Shown here: piece after piece, positions 14,248 through 18,524 of the stretch | Position numbering within the stretch: the stretch's first letter is position 1 | Layout of the letters: every line of letters begins with the position of its first letter | NCBI GenBank assembly: GCA_024277955.1 | Contig: JAJRUE010000227.1 | Coordinates: 1-18,524, forward strand | From: Alphaproteobacteria bacterium | GTDB taxonomy: Bacteria; Pseudomonadota; Alphaproteobacteria; Rhodobacterales; Rhodobacteraceae | Direction: 5' to 3' | DNA: 18,524 nucleotides | Translations under genes and position numbers: made by a program | The notes under the pieces: generated by a model | The model's database searches: none | Told to the model about the DNA's origin: nothing | Seen by the model: the letters and a program-made list of their open reading frames with translations, nothing else

Positions 14248-14299
14248 TGCCTCCGGCGGGGATATTTTCAGACAGAAGAAGGGGTTACGGTCTTGGGGC
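14248..14299 (+). repeat. Dispersed intergenic repeat, copy 2
   Basis: The same 20-base core as at 10523, here from 14249, with the same downstream pattern (CAGAAGAAG, then TACGGT). The TTA at 14285-14287, within the TTACGGT part of the element, is the TAA stop of tsaC on the other strand, so the element tail overlaps the last codons of that gene. Confidence 0.65.
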
Positions 14300-15253
14300 T
14301 GCGGCGCGGCGCAGGCGGTCGTTGATGGCTGCGCCCAGGCCGGTATCGGGGATCGGAGCGACCGCGATGGCTTTGGCGCCGGTGTCGTCGAGGGTGCACA
14401 GGGCGTCAAACAGGTTGGCCGCCGCTTCGGCCAGGTCCGCGGACGGCGACAGGTTGAGGTCGCCGGGGATCGGGCCGAACCCCAAAAAGGCTTCGCCCTT
14501 GCGCCGGTCGGTTGCGTTCAGGCGCACGCGCGCACTCGGGGCGTAGTGCGAGGCCAGTTGGCCCGGCGCGCTGGGGGTGGCGGGGTCGGGGGCCGTGCTG
14601 GCAAGGGGCGCGCCCAGGCATCGGGCGATGATTTCGCCCGGTAGCCCGCCGGGGCGCAGCAGCGTCGGGCGCGGCGCAAACCCGACGATTGTGCTTTCGA
14701 GGCCCACGGGGCAGGGGCCTGCGTCCAGCACCGCGGCGATGCGCCCGGCGAGGCCTGACAGCACATGTTCGGGCCGGGTCGGGCTGATCTTGCCCGATGG
14801 ATTGGCCGAAGGGGCGGCGACCGGCCCGCCGAAAGCCGTCAGCAGCGCGCGGGCCAGCGGGTGTTCGGGAATGCGGATCGCCACCGTATCGAGGCCCGCG
14901 GTCACCAGCGGCGATAGGCCCGAACTGGGGCGCAGCGGCACAACCAGGGTCAGCGGGCCGGGCCAGAAGGCTTCGGCAAGCCGCGTCGCCGGGGCGGGGA
15001 AGCTGGCGATCGCGCGGGCGGCGTCGAGGTTTGGCACATGCACGATCAGCGGGTTGAACGCGGGGCGGTTCTTGGCCTGAAAGATCGCCGCGACGGCGCT
15101 GTCGTTGTGCGCGTCCGCCCCGAGGCCGTAGACGGTTTCCGTGGGAAAGGCGACCAGCCGCCCGTCGCGCAGCAGCTGCGCCGCGGTGGCGACCGAGCCC
15201 TTGTCTGCCCCCAGCCGCTGGGTATCTTGCGCTGTGCCGTCGGTTTGGGTCAT
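14285..15253 (-). CDS. tsaC: L-threonylcarbamoyladenylate synthase (TsaC/Sua5 type)
   Basis: A 322-residue enzyme that makes threonylcarbamoyl-AMP from threonine, bicarbonate and ATP for the t6A37 modification of ANN-decoding tRNAs. Signatures of the YrdC domain: FPTETVYGLGADA (36-48), KNRPAFNPLIVHV (61-73), WPGPLTLV (97-104), RIPEHPLA, APSANPSGKISPT (147-159) and GLESTIVG (184-191). A linker holding PGQLASHYAP (230-239) leads to the C-terminal Sua5 domain, so this is the long two-domain form. Its start is 112 bases from the divergent acyl-CoA dehydrogenase gene. Its stop is formed within the dispersed repeat. Confidence 0.94.
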   Translation of the reverse strand: MTQTDGTAQDTQRLGADKGSVATAAQLLRDGRLVAFPTETVYGLGADAHNDSAVAAIFQAKNRPAFNPLIVHVPNLDAARAIASFPAPATRLAEAFWPGPLTLVVPLRPSSGLSPLVTAGLDTVAIRIPEHPLARALLTAFGGPVAAPSANPSGKISPTRPEHVLSGLAGRIAAVLDAGPCPVGLESTIVGFAPRPTLLRPGGLPGEIIARCLGAPLASTAPDPATPSAPGQLASHYAPSARVRLNATDRRKGEAFLGFGPIPGDLNLSPSADLAEAAANLFDALCTLDDTGAKAIAVAPIPDTGLGAAINDRLRRAAAPRP

Positions 15254-15365
15254 GTGACGCCGCGTTCCGGTTGATGTGGCCGGACCATGCGATACCGTCC
15301 GGGTTAGGAATTTTGCTTAAACGGCGGCTGGCCGGTTGCCAAGCCGTCATCAACGGGAGGATGCG

Positions 15366-17087
15366 ATGAGCTATCGCGCGCCGCTTGCCGATTTCGCGTT
15401 TCTGTTCGACCACGTGGTCGGGCTGGCGCAGGTCCAGGAAACCGAACTGTTCGCCGAAGCGACGCCCGACCTTGTGCAGGCGATCCTGTCCGAGGCCGGC
15501 AAGCTGGGCGAAGAGGTGCTGGCCCCGCTGCAGCGCGTCGGCGACATCGAAGGCGCGGTGCTGGAAAACGGCGCGGTGCGCACGCCCGCCGGTTTTGGCG
15601 AGGCCTACCGCGCGATCGCCGAGGGCGGCTGGATCGGCATGTCGGCCAGCCCGGAAATCGGCGGCATGGGCCTGCCTCAGGCGGTGGCGACCGCGGTCAA
15701 CGACATCATGTCTTCGGCCTGCCTGTCGTTGCAGTTGAACCCGTTGATGAGCCAGGGCCAGATCGAGGCGCTGGAACACCACGCCAGCGATGACATCAAG
15801 GCGCTGTATCTGCCGCGGCTGATCAGCGGCGAATGGAACGGCACCATGAACCTGACCGAGCCGCAGGCCGGGTCCGACGTGGGCGCGCTGCGGTCCAGGG
15901 CCGAACCCAACGGCGACGGCACCTATGCGATCACCGGGCAAAAGATCTTCATCAGCTGGGCCGACAATGATTTCACCGCCAACACCTGCCACCTGGTTCT
16001 TGCGCGCCTGCCCGACGGGGCGCCGGGGACCAAGGGGATCAGCCTGTTCATGGTGCCCAAGTTCATCCCCGACGCCGATGGCAATCCGGGGGGGCGCAAC
16101 AGCCTCAAGGTGGTCAGCCTGGAACACAAGATGGGGCTGCATGGCTCACCCACCGCGGTGATGCAGTATGACGGCGCCACCGGCTGGCTGGTGGGGGCGC
16201 CCCATGCCGGGATGCGGGCGATGTTCACGATGATGAACAACGCGCGCCTCGGGGTGGGCGTGCAGGGGATCGGCCAGGCCGAGGGTGCCTATCAGCTGGC
16301 GCTGGGCTACGCGCTGGAGCGCAAGCAGGGGCGCACCCCGGTTCAGGGCGGCACCGGCGCCATTGTCGAACACGCCGACGTGCGCCGGATGCTGGCGGCG
16401 ATGAAGGCCGATATCTTTGCCGCCCGGGCGATCGCGCTGTCTTGCGCGGTGGCGATCGATATGGCGCGCGCCACCGGCGACGACGGCTGGCGGGCGCGCG
16501 CGGCGCTGCTGACGCCGATCGCCAAGGCCTTTGGCACCGACGTGGGCTGCGAGGTGGCGCAACTGGGCGTGCAGGTGCACGGCGGCATGGGCTATATCGA
16601 GGAAACCGGCGCGGCGCAGTTTTCGCGCGATGTGCGGGTGACGGCGATCTACGAAGGCACCAACGGCATTCAGGCGATGGATCTGGTGGCGCGCAAGATG
16701 ATGGACGGGGGCGAAGCCGCCTGCCGCCTGCTGGACGAGGTCCAGTCGCACGCCGAGGCCGCGCGCGGGCGGCTGCCGGACCTGGCCACCGCGGTCTGGG
16801 ACAGCGCCGAATCGCTGCGCGAGACCACCGAATGGCTGGTCGGGCGCGATGAGCTGAACGATCGTTTCGCCGGGGCGGTGCCGTATCTGCGGGCGTTCGC
16901 GCGGGTTCTGGGGGGGTATTTCCATCTCAGGGCGGCGATGGCCGATGGCGAAGGCGGCGGCCGCACCCGGCTGGCCGCGTTCTACATCCGGCGCATCCTG
17001 CCCGAACATGCGGCCTTGCTGACCCATGCGCGCGCCGGGGCCGAGGGGCTGTATACCCTGACCACCGACGATCTGGCCGTCCAATGA
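15366..17087 (+). CDS. Acyl-CoA dehydrogenase, DmdC-like long form
   Basis: A 573-residue FAD enzyme that introduces a double bond between C2 and C3 of an acyl-CoA. The N-terminal MSYRAPLADFAFLFDHV extension and extra C-terminal domain (from about 450) are typical of the long family that includes DmdC, the methylmercaptopropionyl-CoA dehydrogenase of roseobacters. Signatures: NLTEPQAGSD (162-171) for FAD, GQKIFISWADND (191-202), HKMGLHGSPT (254-263), GVQVHGGMGYIEE (401-413) and IYEGTNGIQAMDL (428-440), where Glu430 is the expected catalytic base. The ATG at 15366 has GGGAGG six to eleven bases before it. Several paralogues with different chain preference exist in these bacteria, so I do not assign dmdC. 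Its stop overlaps the next start (ATGA). Confidence 0.92.
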   Translation: MSYRAPLADFAFLFDHVVGLAQVQETELFAEATPDLVQAILSEAGKLGEEVLAPLQRVGDIEGAVLENGAVRTPAGFGEAYRAIAEGGWIGMSASPEIGGMGLPQAVATAVNDIMSSACLSLQLNPLMSQGQIEALEHHASDDIKALYLPRLISGEWNGTMNLTEPQAGSDVGALRSRAEPNGDGTYAITGQKIFISWADNDFTANTCHLVLARLPDGAPGTKGISLFMVPKFIPDADGNPGGRNSLKVVSLEHKMGLHGSPTAVMQYDGATGWLVGAPHAGMRAMFTMMNNARLGVGVQGIGQAEGAYQLALGYALERKQGRTPVQGGTGAIVEHADVRRMLAAMKADIFAARAIALSCAVAIDMARATGDDGWRARAALLTPIAKAFGTDVGCEVAQLGVQVHGGMGYIEETGAAQFSRDVRVTAIYEGTNGIQAMDLVARKMMDGGEAACRLLDEVQSHAEAARGRLPDLATAVWDSAESLRETTEWLVGRDELNDRFAGAVPYLRAFARVLGGYFHLRAAMADGEGGGRTRLAAFYIRRILPEHAALLTHARAGAEGLYTLTTDDLAVQ

Positions 17088-18127
17088 AGCGGTTTTCGGC
17101 GACGCTGACCCACCCGGTAGACACGCCGCCCGGCCCCGGCGAAGCGCGCGAACTGGCCGAAGGCGTCCTGTGGATGCGCCTGCCGCTGCCGATGGCGCTG
17201 GATCATGTGAACGTCTATGCGCTGGACGATGGCGACGGCTGGACGCTGGTCGACACCGGCCTGGACAGCCGCAAGAGCCGCGGCATCTGGCGGGATCTTC
17301 TGGGCGGACCGCTGGCGGGCAAGCCGGTGCGCCGGGTGCTGGTGACCCACCACCACCCGGATCACATCGGGCTGGCGGGCTGGTTCCAGGCCGAACATGA
17401 CTGCGAACTGATCACCACCCGAACCGCCTGGCTGTTTGCCCGGATGCTGACGCTGGACGTGCACGCGGAACCGACGCCCGAAACCCTTGAATTCTGGCGC
17501 GCCGCCGGGATGGCGCCCGAGGTTCTGGAAAAGCGCCGCAGCGAACGGCCGTTCAATTTCGCCGATGTGGTGGCGCCGCTGCCGCTCGGGTTTCGGCGGA
17601 TCAAGGAAGGCGATGCGATCACCCTTGGCGGGCGGGCCTGGCGGGTGCGTATGGGCAACGGCCACGCGCCGGAACACGCGACGCTTTGGGCGGAAGACGG
17701 CACGCTGGTGCTGGGCGGCGACCAGATGCTTTCCACCATTTCGCCCAACATCGGGGTCTATGCCACCGAACCCGACGCCGATCCCCTGGCCGAATGGCTG
17801 GAAAGCTGCGAACGGCTTTCGCATCACGCGCGCGACAGTCAGCTGGTCCTGCCGGGCCACAAGCTGCCCTTTACCGGGCTGCCGGTGCGGATGCGCCAGC
17901 TGATCGACAACCACCACGGCGCGCTGGACCGGCTGCTGGACCACCTCGGGCAGCCGCACACCGCCGCCGAATGCTTTGCGCCCCTTTTCAAGCGCCGCAT
18001 TGGCGATGCAGAATACGGGCTGGCGCTGGTCGAAGCGGTGGCCCATGTCAACCACCTGTTCAGGCTGGGCAAGGTCACGCGCAGCCGGCGCGACGACCGC
18101 GCCTGGCTGTGGCAACGAAAGGGGTGA
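17084..18127 (+). CDS. MBL-fold metallo-hydrolase
   Basis: A 347-residue cytoplasmic hydrolase of the metallo-beta-lactamase superfamily. Zinc-binding motifs: THHHPDHIG (88-96, giving the HxHxDH set with His89, His91, Asp93, His94), GNGHAPEH (191-198, His194), GGDQ (Asp213) and LPGHK (His259). The C-terminal part, from about 270, is helical with a basic end and resembles the winged-helix tail found in LACTB2-like members. Substrate is unknown. Thioester or lactone hydrolysis would fit the preceding acyl-CoA dehydrogenase, but that is inference from context. Its ATG overlaps the dehydrogenase TGA, so they are co-translated, and the next gene begins three bases after its stop. Confidence 0.9.
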   Translation: MKRFSATLTHPVDTPPGPGEARELAEGVLWMRLPLPMALDHVNVYALDDGDGWTLVDTGLDSRKSRGIWRDLLGGPLAGKPVRRVLVTHHHPDHIGLAGWFQAEHDCELITTRTAWLFARMLTLDVHAEPTPETLEFWRAAGMAPEVLEKRRSERPFNFADVVAPLPLGFRRIKEGDAITLGGRAWRVRMGNGHAPEHATLWAEDGTLVLGGDQMLSTISPNIGVYATEPDADPLAEWLESCERLSHHARDSQLVLPGHKLPFTGLPVRMRQLIDNHHGALDRLLDHLGQPHTAAECFAPLFKRRIGDAEYGLALVEAVAHVNHLFRLGKVTRSRRDDRAWLWQRKG

Positions 18128-18130
18128 CAG

Positions 18131-18524
18131 ATGACAGGGCAAACCGGCCCCGAAGGCGCGGCTGAAACCGGCGCCAGCGCGATCCGCACCACCGCCGAAG
18201 CGCACGAAGCTTCGGCCCTGCAGCAGGGCCGGCGCGCGGTCCACGCCGACCCCGACACCCCGGCCACCCCGGAACAAAAGCCCCTGCCCGAAGGCATCGC
18301 GCGCAATCCGATCGACGCCAAGAGCCCGGCCGAATGGGCCTATGAACGGCTGATCCTCTATATTCAGAACTTCGAGGAACAGATGGACGACGAACACGAG
18401 ATCGCGGTCGGCTTCGCGGGCGCGGCTTCGGGGGCTTTGCGCATTCAGGGCATCGGGTTTTTCGACCCCGACATCGTGACCTTCTACGGCACCGATGAAA
18501 CCGGATCGCGCACCCAGCTGATCC
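18131..18524 (+). CDS. DUF6173-like protein (3' end cut off)
   Basis: An open frame from ATG 18131 to the window end, 131 codons, with no stop. AAAGGGG lies six bases before the ATG. The first 55 or so residues are low-complexity, rich in Ala, Glu, Thr and Pro. Then comes SPAEWAYERLILYIQNFEEQ, followed by DDEHEIAVGFAGAASGALRI and GIGFFDPDIVTFYGTDETG, which looks like the conserved domain I remember as DUF6173 in Rhodobacteraceae. The function is unknown. It is the third gene of the acyl-CoA dehydrogenase/MBL operon, three bases after the MBL stop. The assignment to the family is from memory and only moderately sure; that it is a real gene is likely. Confidence 0.75.
   Translation, partial: MTGQTGPEGAAETGASAIRTTAEAHEASALQQGRRAVHADPDTPATPEQKPLPEGIARNPIDAKSPAEWAYERLILYIQNFEEQMDDEHEIAVGFAGAASGALRIQGIGFFDPDIVTFYGTDETGSRTQLI

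Noticed and set aside
14406..16142. Open frame of 578 codons on the minus strand across tsaC and the dehydrogenase
   Set aside because: It spans two divergent, well-identified genes in the wrong frame and contains a frame-shifted echo of TsaC.
16982..18397. Open frame of 471 codons opposite the MBL-fold gene
   Set aside because: Antisense shadow without motifs; the plus-strand MBL protein has all its zinc ligands.
1..18524. CRISPR array, tRNA or rRNA gene, insertion sequence, prophage or toxin-antitoxin pair
   Set aside because: No regular spaced repeats, no tRNA- or rRNA-like stretch, and no transposase, integrase or toxin-like protein were seen on either strand.

Overview
The window is ordinary GC-rich chromosome, apparently from an alphaproteobacterium of the Rhodobacteraceae/Roseobacter type. 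The protein sequences (UbiA, RsmE, plant-type glutamate-cysteine ligase, DmdC-type acyl-CoA dehydrogenase, a DUF6173-like end gene), the Rhodobacteraceae-like short intergenic repeat and the tight gene packing all point that way. I saw no rRNA, tRNA, CRISPR, phage or insertion sequence, and no gene-free stretch longer than about 200 bases.

Layout. 1-283: 3' end of moaE (molybdopterin synthase). 284-395: three back-to-back perfect hairpins between convergent genes. 396-2682 (minus): an OmpA-type peptidoglycan-binding envelope protein followed by a small membrane-anchored coiled-coil protein. 2751-3719 (minus): ubiA (ubiquinone synthesis), divergent by 11 bases from rsmE (16S rRNA methylation, plus). 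4641-6591 (plus): an unknown two-helix membrane protein, then glutamate-cysteine ligase interrupted by an in-frame TAG. 6614-10406 (minus): a five-gene run pyrB, unknown membrane protein, pyrC-like, plsY, DUF805. The first four genes are joined by ATGA stop/start overlaps, with a good sigma-70-like promoter before pyrB. 10602-12595 (plus): uracil-DNA glycosylase-like gene, metallophosphoesterase, moaB. 12668-13513 (minus): exported DsbD-N-like protein, divergent from yqgE (plus). 14285-15253 (minus): tsaC/Sua5. 15366 to the end (plus): acyl-CoA dehydrogenase, MBL-fold hydrolase and a cut-off DUF6173-like gene.

How the genes work together. The pyr run couples the second step of pyrimidine synthesis (PyrB) to a dihydroorotase homologue that has lost most metal ligands, so it is probably a structural partner of PyrB. 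The same transcript carries phospholipid synthesis (PlsY) and two unknown membrane proteins. The last three genes look like a fatty-acid or acyl-thioester catabolic operon. The other genes are single housekeeping functions.

I found no clearly new multi-gene system. The points most worth a second look are the nonsense codon in the glutathione gene, the pseudo-dihydroorotase with the unknown membrane protein between it and pyrB, the 10-bp-phased repeats over the pyrB -35 box, the triple hairpin, the repeat modules in the OmpA protein and the cysteine-poor uracil-DNA glycosylase.
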